In this document: one piece after another, positions 1 through 6,805 of the stretch
How the letters are laid out: the number at the start of each line of letters is the position of its first letter
Position numbering within the stretch: the first letter of the stretch is position 1
Source of the DNA: Candidatus Glassbacteria bacterium RIFCSPLOWO2_12_FULL_58_11
GTDB lineage: Bacteria > Gemmatimonadota > Glassbacteria > GWA2-58-10
Length of the DNA stretch: 17,374 nt
Reading direction: 5' to 3'
NCBI GenBank assembly: GCA_001780825.1
Contig: MFIX01000226.1
Coordinates: 1-17,374 of the forward strand
Program-made: the position numbers and the translations under genes
The notes under the pieces: generated by a model
Databases searched by the model: none
What the model saw: only the letters and a program-made list of their open reading frames with translations
What the model was told of the DNA's origin: nothing

Positions 1-786
1 CCCTGGAGCGGTACCCTGGAGCGGGTGCGGCTCTATCTGAACAAGCCGAACCAGCGGGCCGCACTGGCAGTCTTCCGGTCGGTCGGGGAGGGACCGGTCT
101 GGACCGATTCCGCGGCCGGCCTGCCCGACACAATAATTCCCTCCTCCGGCTGGCAGGACCTGACTCTCCCGGTACCTTTGGCATTCCAGGCCGGGGACAG
201 TTTTGCGGTGCTGGTGCGGCTGGTTTCCGCGGACCTTTACCCCCTGGCTATCGACCATCGCGGAGTGCCATCCGGGCAAAGCTGGGCCGCCCACGCTGCG
301 CAAGGTCCATGGGAAAAGCTCAGCTACGACCTGAATCTGCGGGCGGTCCTGGAGACTGCCCGGGCCGGGAGGTTCCCGGTCGCCGGGAGGACGCTCGGCT
401 CTGCCGGCCAGCCTCTGGGAGGCGCGCGGCTCAGCCTGGTTTCGGGCGAGCGCAACTACCGCGCCGAAAGCGATTCGAGCGGTAATTTCTCTTTCGGCGC
501 GGTGGCCGAGGGGACTTACAGCCTTAGCGCCGAGCTGGAGGGCTACCGGTTCGCCGGCGCGATAGTCGCCGTGCAGGGGGGAGCCGTGTCGAGCCTTGCG
601 CTCACCGGCCGCCGCTTTTCCGCGGGCGACCTGGACGGCAGCGGCCGCGTTGACATCTTCGATCTGATCTCCATGCTCCAGGTCCTCGCCGGCCGGACTG
701 CACTGAACGGGACCGAGGACCTGGACGGCAGCGGCCGGCTGGACATTTTCGACCTGCTCGAGCTGCTCCGGATTCTCTCTGAATGA
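1..786 (+). CDS. Secreted dockerin protein with lectin-like and carboxypeptidase-regulatory-like domains (5' truncated)
   Basis: The frame is open from base 1 to the TGA at 784-786, so this is the last 261 residues of a longer protein; the GTG at 25 is internal. Residues about 1-118 match the pattern of the lectin-like domain that follows papain-like or other peptidase domains in secreted proteins (GWQDLTLPVPL, then AGDSFAVLVRL, then YPLAI). Residues about 125-200 look like a carboxypeptidase-regulatory-like beta sandwich (PLGGARLSLVSG, then GNFSFGAVAEGTYSL). Residues about 208-261 form a type I dockerin with two calcium loops (DLDGSGRVDIFD and DLDGSGRLDIFD, acidic or polar ligands at loop positions 1, 3, 5, 9, 12). 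The catalytic domain, if any, lies upstream of the window; a cysteine peptidase is a guess from the lectin-like domain. It is extracellular or surface-located by inference. Confidence 0.85.
   Translation, partial: PWSGTLERVRLYLNKPNQRAALAVFRSVGEGPVWTDSAAGLPDTIIPSSGWQDLTLPVPLAFQAGDSFAVLVRLVSADLYPLAIDHRGVPSGQSWAAHAAQGPWEKLSYDLNLRAVLETARAGRFPVAGRTLGSAGQPLGGARLSLVSGERNYRAESDSSGNFSFGAVAEGTYSLSAELEGYRFAGAIVAVQGGAVSSLALTGRRFSAGDLDGSGRVDIFDLISMLQVLAGRTALNGTEDLDGSGRLDIFDLLELLRILSE
628..737 (+). repeat. 20-nt direct repeat encoding the two dockerin calcium loops
   Basis: The 20-nt string gacctggacggcagcggccg occurs at 628-647 and again at 718-737, a 90-nt period. The two copies encode the start of each dockerin EF-hand-like loop (DLDGSGR). 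Nucleotide identity beyond what the protein motif requires suggests recent duplication or conversion of the half-module. Confidence 0.8.
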
Positions 787-861
787 ATCGCTCCTTTAGG
801 CTGACTTTTGTCTTCGCCTGTGGAATTTTTCTTCAGGCTACAAATACCCTGCCAATGTTGT

Positions 862-890
862 TTGACATAGTCCGCCGGATTGGTTAAATT
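862..890 (+). promoter_or_regulatory. Candidate sigma70 promoter upstream of the LOG gene
   Basis: A perfect -35 TTGACA (862-867) lies 17 nt from TAAATT (885-890, 4 of 6 matches to TATAAT). It sits in the AT-richer gap between the first gene and the LOG gene and would leave a 5' leader of about 150 nt. The two boxes and spacing are seen; promoter activity is inferred. Confidence 0.5.
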
Positions 891-1044
891 ACAACTGCAA
901 GCAGCGGCCGCTCTGGCGTAAGGCTGTATAAAACATCAAGTTACATTGATTCAACGCAATTCCGGAATTCCAGCCCGCCGGAAATGCAAGCCGGAACTCA
1001 AAGCCGCGATCCGTTTTTTTACTTAATCAGCTCCTTCTTTGCCA

Positions 1045-1986
1045 ATGCCCCGTCCAAAAAAACTGCAGGGAAAAAAACACTTTGTCCCCAAGGATTTTTT
1101 GCTCTCGCCGGAAGCCCAGCCGGTCCGCGCGGTCGCCGATAGCATTTATCCGTTCTACCTGAGGGCTGTGGCCAAAAGGGGCGAGAAGGTCGAGGTAAAG
1201 CCGCTGCCCGTGCTGGACGAGGTATTCATGAACAGCCACGAGGCCCGTTGGCTGAGGATCCTCGCCGAGACCAGCTACGCCCAGGTGCGGATGAAAGCGC
1301 TAAAGGTCAACAATACGATAGTATTTTTCGGCTCGGCCCAGATCCCGCCGCCGGATGTGGCCGCCAGCTTGCTCCAGGAGGCCCGTCGATCCGGCGACCC
1401 GGAAGCGCTGGCCCGGGCGGAAAAGTCCAGCGCCGCCTCGGTTTACTACGGGCAGGCCCGTGAGCTGGCCGCCAGGCTCACGCGCTGGGCCCTGGACAAG
1501 GGCACGCCCGCCGAGCCGCAGCCGTTCGCGATCTGCACCGGCGGCGGCCCCTCGATCATGGAGGCCGCCAACCGGGGCGCCCATGATGTCGGCGGAAAAA
1601 GTGTCGGGCTGAATATCTGGCTGCCTCACGAGCAGAACCCGAATCCATATATTTCACCGGAATTGAACTTTCATTTCCACTACTTTTTTACCCGGAAATT
1701 TCACTTCCTTTACCGGGCCAAAGCGCTGGTGGTGTTTCCGGGCGGCTATGGCAGTCTGGATGAGCTATTCGAAGTGTTGAACCTGATCAAGACCGGGATA
1801 ATGATCAAGCAGGTGGCGGTAGTCCTTTACGGGAGCAATTTCTGGAAAAAGGTGATAAATTTCGATTTCATGATCGAAACCGGAGTGATCAGTCGGGAAG
1901 ACCTGGATTATTTTACCTATGCGGATTCGGTGGAGGAGGCGTTCCAGGTACTCACGGCCCACCTGTCACGCTACCTTAAGAAGTAG
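1045..1986 (+). CDS. LOG-family (lysine-decarboxylase-like fold) protein, putative nucleoside-monophosphate phosphoribohydrolase
   Basis: This 313-residue cytoplasmic protein has the two hallmarks of the LOG family (TIGR00730-like): GGGPSIMEAANRGA near residue 166 and PGGYGSLDELFE near residue 232, a variant of PGGxGTxxE. Family members cleave the N-glycosidic bond of nucleoside 5'-monophosphates such as AMP or cytokinin nucleotides. The protein is longer than classic LOG (about 180-200 aa). It has an N-terminal extension with HEARWLRILAE followed by IVFFGSAQIPP, typical of the long bacterial subgroup, and a charged insert around residues 112-140. An in-frame TAA at 1024 limits the start to TTG 1039 or ATG 1045; ATG is chosen although no clear Shine-Dalgarno precedes it. 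It is first of four closely spaced co-directional genes. Fold assignment is secure; substrate is unknown. Confidence 0.88.
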   Translation: MPRPKKLQGKKHFVPKDFLLSPEAQPVRAVADSIYPFYLRAVAKRGEKVEVKPLPVLDEVFMNSHEARWLRILAETSYAQVRMKALKVNNTIVFFGSAQIPPPDVAASLLQEARRSGDPEALARAEKSSAASVYYGQARELAARLTRWALDKGTPAEPQPFAICTGGGPSIMEAANRGAHDVGGKSVGLNIWLPHEQNPNPYISPELNFHFHYFFTRKFHFLYRAKALVVFPGGYGSLDELFEVLNLIKTGIMIKQVAVVLYGSNFWKKVINFDFMIETGVISREDLDYFTYADSVEEAFQVLTAHLSRYLKK

Positions 1987-2011
1987 CCGAGGTCTGAGGA
2001 AGGCTTAATAT

Positions 2012-2368
2012 ATGCACTGTAAGCAGATAGCCAGGCAAACCAAGGGCGAGGTGACCGAAATACAACTTGCCGGCCTGCACTGCAATATGGCCGAGATCTG
2101 CCGCCGCAAGGGAATCTGCGCCCTTTCGCCCTTTGCCTTTCCCGAGCAGTTGAACGGCGAGGCGAAAGCCGGGGGAGAGAAGCGGGAAAGCCCGCCCCGG
2201 GATGATTTGAGCGGGTACTATGAAGTCCTGGAGTTCAAGAACTCGCTGGGTTACCAGTGGGTGCGAGTGGAAAATTTCACCGCCGCAGTCAGCGCGGCGG
2301 AAAAATACTGCGAAAAAGGACAGCCGAAATATATTCGGCGCGTGGAAATTTTCCAACTGCCGGGGTGA
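2012..2368 (+). CDS. Hypothetical protein with an N-terminal cysteine cluster
   Basis: I do not recognise this 118-residue protein. Cysteines at 3, 24, 30 and 36 (MHC, LHC, EIC, GIC) could bind a metal or form disulfides. There follows a charged, probably disordered linker (about 48-66). A C-terminal half (about 68-118) alternates strand-like and helix-like stretches (YYEVLEFKN, YQWVRVENF, TAAVSAAEKYC, IRRVEIF), suggesting a small alpha/beta domain. No signal peptide or membrane segment is visible. The start is supported by GAGGAAGG about 8 nt upstream of ATG. It lies 25 nt after the LOG gene and 4 nt before the next gene, so co-transcription is likely. Confidence 0.75.
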   Translation: MHCKQIARQTKGEVTEIQLAGLHCNMAEICRRKGICALSPFAFPEQLNGEAKAGGEKRESPPRDDLSGYYEVLEFKNSLGYQWVRVENFTAAVSAAEKYCEKGQPKYIRRVEIFQLPG

Positions 2369-2372
2369 GCCG

Positions 2373-2645
2373 ATGTCCGGACTGGATCCAAGAACCGCCA
2401 GGCTTCTGGCGGACCGGATGGTGGATTCTTTCTTTAACGGCTTGAGCGATTCCGAGTTGGGCACGATTCTCACCGGTTCCGCCGAGGACGATGCTATATC
2501 ACCGCTATTTTCAATGCTTACCTACACTTACGAGGTTTACCTGGAGCAGGTCAGTCTGCCTGAAGCTGAGGTCAGGGATTTTTTCAAATGCGCCGTGCAG
2601 AGAAAGCTCAAGGAGTTCGCCGACCGGCCGGCCCGGTCCGGATAA
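2373..2645 (+). CDS. Hypothetical small helical protein
   Basis: A 90-residue protein I cannot assign to a family. It reads as mostly alpha-helical and amphipathic (LDPRTARLLADRMVDSFF, then LFSMLTYTYEVYLEQV, then VRDFFKCAVQRKLKEFA), with no signal peptide and one cysteine. ATG 2373 is chosen because it lies 4 nt after the stop of the preceding gene with a GGGGTGAG stretch just upstream; an in-frame extension to 2220 would overlap the upstream gene by about 150 nt. The tight spacing suggests that the two orphans are translated together and may interact. No function can be given. Confidence 0.72.
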   Translation: MSGLDPRTARLLADRMVDSFFNGLSDSELGTILTGSAEDDAISPLFSMLTYTYEVYLEQVSLPEAEVRDFFKCAVQRKLKEFADRPARSG

Positions 2646-2666
2646 CCAAGGGAGGCTTGAGGAAAG

Positions 2667-3611
2667 ATGAAGAGGCGTAAATTTCTCGGCGCTCTCGGAC
2701 TGGGCGCCGCCGGGATCTTTGTTTCTCCTCTGGCGTCCCGGCCTGGATTGCAGGGGGCGTACCTGCGGCATTTTAACCTCGGCGTGATCACCGATGAGAT
2801 TCATGATGATGTGGAGACGGCGCTGGAGTTTGTCAGCCAGTTCGGCCTGGGCTGGGTGGAAATCCGCAACATCTGGGGGAAATATGTCACCGATGTCGGT
2901 GATGCCGAGATTCAGCGCCTGAAAAAACTCCTGCGTCTCTACGGGCTGCGGGTCTCGGTGGTCGATACGGCGCTGTTCAAAACCACCCTGCCCGGTTCCC
3001 ATCCTACCCAGGGCCAGAAAGACGAGTACACATACAATGAGCAGTTCGACCTGCTCAGGCGCGGGGTGGAAAAAGCGGTCGCCCTCAATGCGCCCTACCT
3101 GCGGATTTTCGATTTCTGGCGCTGCCGCGAGCAGGATTCGATCATGGATGTCGTGGCCGAGCATATCAAGCGGGCGATCGAGATCGCCCGGCCGGCCGGG
3201 GTGCGCCTGCTGCTGGAAAATGAGTTCTCCTGCCATACCGGTACCGGGGAGGAGTCCCGGCTGATGCAGCAGCGGATTGCCAACCCCTATCTCGGCTTTA
3301 TCTGGGACCCGCAAAACTGCCTGATCGCCGGTGCGATACCCTTTCCGGATGAATACGAAAAGCTGGACAAAGCCCGCATCTCCCATGTCCATATCAAGGA
3401 TGCCCTGAAAGATCCAGCGACCGGGATCTACAAGAGCGTCAAAGTGGGGACCGGAGAGGTGGACTGGACCGGGCAGTTCGCGGCTCTGCTGCGGGATGGC
3501 TTCCGCGGTACGCTGAGCCTGGAGACCCACTACAACGGGTCGGATGGGTCTCGCTATTCGGCCAGCCTCGAATCACTGATCTCGATCTTCGGGTTGATCA
3601 AGAAGGCCTGA
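2667..3611 (+). CDS. Tat-exported sugar phosphate isomerase/epimerase-like TIM-barrel protein
   Basis: A 314-residue protein with a twin-arginine leader (KRRKFLGALG plus a hydrophobic stretch, residues 2-25), so export is predicted. The mature part matches the xylose-isomerase-like/AP endonuclease 2-type TIM barrel. Candidate metal and substrate residues are kept in order: E in LLENE, D/N in WDPQN, H in HVHIKD, E in LSLETHY. The family includes sugar isomerases, epimerases and inosose dehydratases, so the reaction cannot be named. A purine-rich ribosome site (GGAGG and GAGGAAAG) precedes ATG 2667. It follows the helical orphan by 21 nt and is the last gene of the cluster. The export signal on a fold that is usually cytoplasmic is common in Planctomycetes-like and FCB-like genomes. 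Confidence 0.88.
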   Translation: MKRRKFLGALGLGAAGIFVSPLASRPGLQGAYLRHFNLGVITDEIHDDVETALEFVSQFGLGWVEIRNIWGKYVTDVGDAEIQRLKKLLRLYGLRVSVVDTALFKTTLPGSHPTQGQKDEYTYNEQFDLLRRGVEKAVALNAPYLRIFDFWRCREQDSIMDVVAEHIKRAIEIARPAGVRLLLENEFSCHTGTGEESRLMQQRIANPYLGFIWDPQNCLIAGAIPFPDEYEKLDKARISHVHIKDALKDPATGIYKSVKVGTGEVDWTGQFAALLRDGFRGTLSLETHYNGSDGSRYSASLESLISIFGLIKKA

Positions 3612-3646
3612 GAGCCGCTCTCAATACATTGGAAAAGTTCCCAACT

Positions 3647-3681
3647 GTAGGGGCATCCCGATTTTATCGGGATGCCCCTAC
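3647..3681. repeat. Perfect 16-bp palindrome, REP-like intergenic element
   Basis: GTAGGGGCATCCCGAT (3647-3662) and its exact reverse complement (3666-3681) flank a 3-nt TTT loop. There is no U-tract after it, so it is not a standard terminator for the upstream gene. Similar GTAGGGGC...GCCCCTAC palindromes are familiar as dispersed intergenic repeats in many environmental bacterial genomes; copy number here is unknown. Confidence 0.85.
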
Positions 3682-3786
3682 ATAACTGTATAAATTACAA
3701 TGAGATGTATTCCACCATTATCCGAGACGGCCTTTTTAAGTATAGCAGTTAAAGCGCTATCGGAATGTTAGCAGTTTGGTGACTAT

Positions 3787-3819
3787 AAAAAAGGGGCTGT
3801 CTCAATAGAGGCAGCCCTT
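3787..3819 (-). terminator. Rho-independent terminator for the minus-strand VOC gene, possibly bidirectional
   Basis: A 12-bp stem (3792-3803 with 3808-3819, two G-T wobbles) closes an AATA loop. On the minus strand the stem is followed by six T (plus-strand A-run 3787-3792), which is a canonical arrangement. It lies about 155 nt past the VOC stop. On the plus strand a weaker T-rich stretch follows, so it may also stop transcription from the LOG cluster. Confidence 0.6.
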
Positions 3820-3862
3820 AGTTTATATTCTTCATAGGTTATTGAATTTAAATCGAAAAGAA

Positions 3863-3886
3863 TTCCTCGCAGCTTGCTGCGGGGAA
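3863..3886. repeat. 11-bp palindrome with GCAGCTTGCTGC core
   Basis: TTCCTCGCAGC (3863-3873) and GCTGCGGGGAA (3876-3886) pair with one T-G wobble around a TT loop. The core resembles intergenic palindromes that recur in many bacterial genomes. No gene overlaps it. Confidence 0.6.
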
Positions 3887-3900
3887 GTTCATTACTTATG

Positions 3901-3925
3901 TCGGGGCACTGCCTGCCGTGCCCGA
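3901..3925. repeat. Imperfect GGGCAC/GTGCCC palindrome
   Basis: TCGGGGCAC (3901-3909) pairs with GTGCCCGA (3918-3925) with one bulged G. It follows the previous palindrome by 14 nt and looks like part of the same repeat cluster. Confidence 0.45.
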
Positions 3926-3973
3926 ATATCCCGGCATGTGAGAAAGCCTGCCTGTTCTTGGCCGGACCGCGGT

Positions 3974-4333
3974 TCAGTGCGCCTGCGGATCAATCTGCCA
4001 GAGACCGACCACGTTGTTTTCCGGGTCCTGGATCAGCGCGAAATGGCCCATTCCGGGCAGCGTCGTTCTATCCACCACCACTTTGCCTCCCAGGGTCTTG
4101 GCTTTGTTCACGTAGTCGGATATCGAGCCAACTTCGATATAGTCGGTGATTCCCTGGCTTTTGTCCTTGCGGCTCATCAAGCCGCCGGAGATTCCATCGG
4201 GGGTTTTGATCGTAAAGTAAGGGGCATGGCCCATGCTCATTTCGCTGAATTCCCAGCCAAACAGTTTGTTGTAGAAATGCCTGGCCCGCTCAAGGTTGTC
4301 CGCGGGCACCTCGAAGTAGCAGATATGTTTCAT
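3974..4333 (-). CDS. VOC-family (glyoxalase/bleomycin-resistance-like) protein
   Basis: A 119-residue cytoplasmic protein with the full vicinal-oxygen-chelate pattern of the COG3324-like group: CYFEVPADNLERARHFYNKL, then FGWEF near the N-terminus, then GGLMSR, IEVGSISDYVNKAKTLGGKV, and a C-terminal PGMGHFALIQDPENNVVGLW. The family covers glyoxalases, dioxygenases and binding proteins; this short single-domain group is mostly uncharacterised, so no reaction is claimed. ATG at 4331-4333 is chosen because AAGGAG lies about 8 nt upstream; the longer in-frame start at 4396 lacks such support. It is the last gene before the convergent terminator region. Confidence 0.9.
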   Translation of the reverse strand: MKHICYFEVPADNLERARHFYNKLFGWEFSEMSMGHAPYFTIKTPDGISGGLMSRKDKSQGITDYIEVGSISDYVNKAKTLGGKVVVDRTTLPGMGHFALIQDPENNVVGLWQIDPQAH

Positions 4334-4453
4334 TGACTGAGCTCCTTGAAAATTATTCGGCCGGGGGCCGGATAGTACGCTGCGCGAAAATACCACAACC
4401 GGTGACCGCCGGGGATCAGCGCCGATCCGGACGGTTGTTTGCCTGCCCTGTAC

Positions 4454-5647
4454 TTATTTCTCGAAAGCGAAGCCGGTAAAATTCTTCACGCCCCACCCCT
4501 GGACCGCAAGCTGGGGAATTTGGTGGTTCTGAACGACCCGGCCGAAGGCCGCGGCGTTGGGGCCGAAAGCCAGCAGCGGCACCACATTGGCTGTATGGTC
4601 GCCCTGTGTCCAGCCAGCGGTGAGCGTCTTTTTACCCTCATCGGCCGAGTTGAGCGACAGCCCGCCGGTCTCGTGGTCCGCCGTGACAATCACCAGCGTC
4701 TTGCCGTCCTTCCCGGCGAAATCGAGCACTGTCTGCAGGCACTGGTCGAAATCGAGGGTCTCCTCGACGCTGTATTGCAGGTTGTTGGCGTGGCCCGCCC
4801 AGTCGATCTGGCTGCCCTCGATCATCAGGAAGAAGCCTTTCGGGTTGCGCGAGAGGATTTTCAGCGCCGCCTGAGTCATCTCGGGCAGGCTGATCTCTCT
4901 TTTGCCGGCAGGCGGCAGGTGGCTCGGGGCGAATAGACCGACCAGCTTGTCCACCCGGCTTAAATCCAGACCGCGGAATTCCGGAATTTTGGTGGTGACC
5001 ACCGCCCCCCGCTTCTGCATCTCGCCCAGCAGATCCAGCTCGTCGTCCCGGAAGCTCTCTTTCCGGCTGCCGGCCAGGAAATACCCATAACCCCCGCCCA
5101 GCAGAACGTCCAGCGGAGCCTGGCTCATCTGGCGGGCGATTTCCCAGTAATTATTCCGTTCTTTCACATGGCTGGCGAAACAGGCCGGCGTGGCATGGGT
5201 CGCCTCGCAGGTCACCACGATACCGGCGCTCTTGCCCAGCTCCTTGGCCAGCTCGAGGATGGTCTTGGTCTTTCGGCCCTCGCGATCCTCGCCGATCCTG
5301 CCGTTCAGGGTTTTCAGCCCCGAGGCCAGGGCCGTGGCGCCGGCCGCCGAATCGGTGATCAGGTCATCGTTCAGTGAATAAGTGACACTCTGGCCGATAA
5401 CCGGCATCCGGTCGAAAGCCAGGCCGATCCCGCGGCCCAGGGCGGCGATCCGCGCGGCGGTGACTGCCTCGAAACCCATCCCGTCGCCGATCATCAGGAT
5501 GATGTTTTTGACCGGCTGGACATTTTCGATCGCGGTGGCATCCGCCACCTCGGCGAATTGGCGGATCGCGGCGGTGTCGTTTTCATCCGCGGCCAGCCAG
5601 GCGGGCAGAGTCAGCAGGCAGAACAGGATAAAAAGCTTGCGTCTCAT
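4454..5647 (-). CDS. Secreted alkaline phosphatase
   Basis: A 397-residue precursor with a Sec signal peptide (MRRKLFILFCLLTLPAWLAA, residues 1-20). It hydrolyses phosphate monoesters outside the cytoplasm. All alkaline phosphatase (PF00245) motifs are present: metal ligand D55 in MIGDGMG, nucleophile S100 in DSAAGATA, THATP around residue 160, EGSQIDWAGH near 278-287, VTADHETGG near 323-331, and QGDHT near 350. The enzyme should therefore be active. Two starts are close together, ATG 5653 and ATG 5647; the AAGGGA purine tract is only one base from the first but about 7 nt from the second, so 5647 is chosen. A strong candidate promoter lies at 5739-5768. The gene is likely its own transcription unit; no Pho box was established. 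Confidence 0.93.
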   Translation of the reverse strand: MRRKLFILFCLLTLPAWLAADENDTAAIRQFAEVADATAIENVQPVKNIILMIGDGMGFEAVTAARIAALGRGIGLAFDRMPVIGQSVTYSLNDDLITDSAAGATALASGLKTLNGRIGEDREGRKTKTILELAKELGKSAGIVVTCEATHATPACFASHVKERNNYWEIARQMSQAPLDVLLGGGYGYFLAGSRKESFRDDELDLLGEMQKRGAVVTTKIPEFRGLDLSRVDKLVGLFAPSHLPPAGKREISLPEMTQAALKILSRNPKGFFLMIEGSQIDWAGHANNLQYSVEETLDFDQCLQTVLDFAGKDGKTLVIVTADHETGGLSLNSADEGKKTLTAGWTQGDHTANVVPLLAFGPNAAAFGRVVQNHQIPQLAVQGWGVKNFTGFAFEK

Positions 5648-5738
5648 TTTCATTTCCCTTTCGGAACAACGGCTTACAAGGGTTTGGAAATCCAAATAAC
5701 GCCCGGCGGACCGGCCGGGACAGCAAAACTTCCTGATC

Positions 5739-5768
5739 AATATAGAAAGCCGGGGCTTTAAAAGTCAA
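5739..5768 (-). promoter_or_regulatory. Candidate sigma70 promoter for the alkaline phosphatase gene
   Basis: On the minus strand TTGACT (5763-5768) is followed after 18 nt by TATATT (5739-5744); each hexamer matches 5 of 6 consensus bases. The predicted leader is about 85-90 nt. It lies between the terminator of the upstream lipoprotein gene and the phosphatase start, which supports independent transcription. Confidence 0.6.
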
Positions 5769-5799
5769 CTCCGAAAAGACCGGCCGGGCCTGGTTGCGG

Positions 5800-5829
5800 A
5801 AAAAAACGCCGGAATTGTGGGTTCCGGCG
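5800..5829 (-). terminator. Rho-independent terminator of the lipoprotein gene
   Basis: An 8-bp perfect GC-rich stem, CGCCGGAA (5807-5814) with TTCCGGCG (5822-5829), has a 7-nt loop. On the minus strand it is followed by seven T (plus-strand A-run 5800-5806). It begins about 31 nt past the stop codon of the minus-strand lipoprotein gene. Confidence 0.8.
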
Positions 5830-5860
5830 CCGGGTTTCGTTTGAAATTTGCCTGGGATTC

Positions 5861-6805
5861 TCATTCAATAGTGAAGCGGAAGTCATCTACGCTGTTGTCC
5901 GGAGCGAATTCATAGATCCAGTTGTTCCCGCCGTTCATCGGGAAGTAGTCTTTCAGGGGGTTGCCGTCCAGGTCGTAGTTCGCTCCGGCATAGCCGATCA
6001 GCGCCCCGGCGGCTTTCTGGCCGAAAGCGGTTACCAGGTGGTAGTAAATGATCCCGATATTGGGCACCAGGTAGGCGTCCACGACAGCCTCCCCCGCGTT
6101 GGCCCGGCCGTAGATGTGAATCACGTCCTCGAAAGTGCCCAGTTTCGTGGTCTTGTTTTCCACGAGGCTTTTACTGCCCAGGTATTCGATGCCATAGCTG
6201 ATAATTTCCAGAATCTCACCCCCGCTTCCGTTGCTGACATGGACCGGCGGTCCGAACCAGTGCTTGGTCGTATCAGTGGGGAAGGCGACATAGGGCCGGG
6301 CCAGGAGAGTCAGCATCAGATCGGTGGCCACGCCGTTGAATGGACTGCGGATCGGGAACTGGGTGAACCGGTTGATCCGGGTGGCCGAGGAGCCGGAGCG
6401 GCGCTCACCTTCCCAGTCGAAGGTTTCCCGGTGGCTGAGCCAGCCCGAGTCCTTGATAAATTCCACTGCGCCGGCCAGGTCCTCCGAATTGGTCCCCTGG
6501 TCGTTGCCGCGAAACAGATAGCCCCGGTTGGTGCTATAGCGCGGCTCGATGACAAAGCTGAGCACGATACCCACCGCATTAGTGGTTGTCGGCTTGGCGG
6601 TCTGCTGCACAGCCGAAAGCGGGACCAGCCTGAAACCCGAGGACAGGGTAATCGGGGTCCCGGTGGAATCGATGTAGTTGTCCCACCAGTGGTCCGCCCC
6701 GAGCTCATCGCCCGGAGTGACAACCCCGCTGTCTTTCCCGCAGGCGGTTAAAGTGAGGATGACGGCTGAAAAGAGCAGCAAAACTCGCCGGCAGTTTGAA
6801 ATCAT
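5861..6805 (-). CDS. Hypothetical lipoprotein
   Basis: A 314-residue protein with a type II signal peptide: basic start, hydrophobic stretch, and lipobox LTAC with the modified Cys at 22. It should be anchored to a membrane facing the periplasm or outside. The mature part has no catalytic motif I recognise and reads as beta-rich. Near the C-terminus, DYFPMNGGNNWIYEF resembles a 'FPL..G..W.Y' motif seen in uncharacterised secreted proteins of environmental FCB-like bacteria (from memory, not searched). The start is supported by GGAG about 7 nt upstream of ATG 6805. A clear terminator follows the stop, so it is probably monocistronic. Confidence 0.82.
   Translation of the reverse strand: MISNCRRVLLLFSAVILTLTACGKDSGVVTPGDELGADHWWDNYIDSTGTPITLSSGFRLVPLSAVQQTAKPTTTNAVGIVLSFVIEPRYSTNRGYLFRGNDQGTNSEDLAGAVEFIKDSGWLSHRETFDWEGERRSGSSATRINRFTQFPIRSPFNGVATDLMLTLLARPYVAFPTDTTKHWFGPPVHVSNGSGGEILEIISYGIEYLGSKSLVENKTTKLGTFEDVIHIYGRANAGEAVVDAYLVPNIGIIYYHLVTAFGQKAAGALIGYAGANYDLDGNPLKDYFPMNGGNNWIYEFAPDNSVDDFRFTIE

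Larger units (their letters stand above)
3612..3973. other. Intergenic region between convergent genes, rich in palindromes
   Basis: This 362-bp gap separates the plus-strand cluster from the minus-strand VOC gene. I see no credible coding sequence. It contains three palindromic units (3647-3681, 3863-3886, 3901-3925) and a terminator-like hairpin (3787-3819), each listed separately. The stretch 3680-3780 is AT-rich without obvious structure. Confidence 0.7.

Noticed and set aside
2511..3530. 339-codon minus-strand open frame
   Set aside because: It is antisense to the Tat isomerase, which has clear family motifs and a ribosome site. The minus translation has no recognisable domain.
3609..3623. 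TGAGAG-CCG-CTCTCA hairpin at the stop of the first isomerase gene
   Set aside because: Only 6 bp and no U-tract, so it is not called a terminator.
6038..6751. 237-codon plus-strand open frame
   Set aside because: It is antisense to the lipoprotein gene, which has a lipobox, a ribosome site and a matching terminator.
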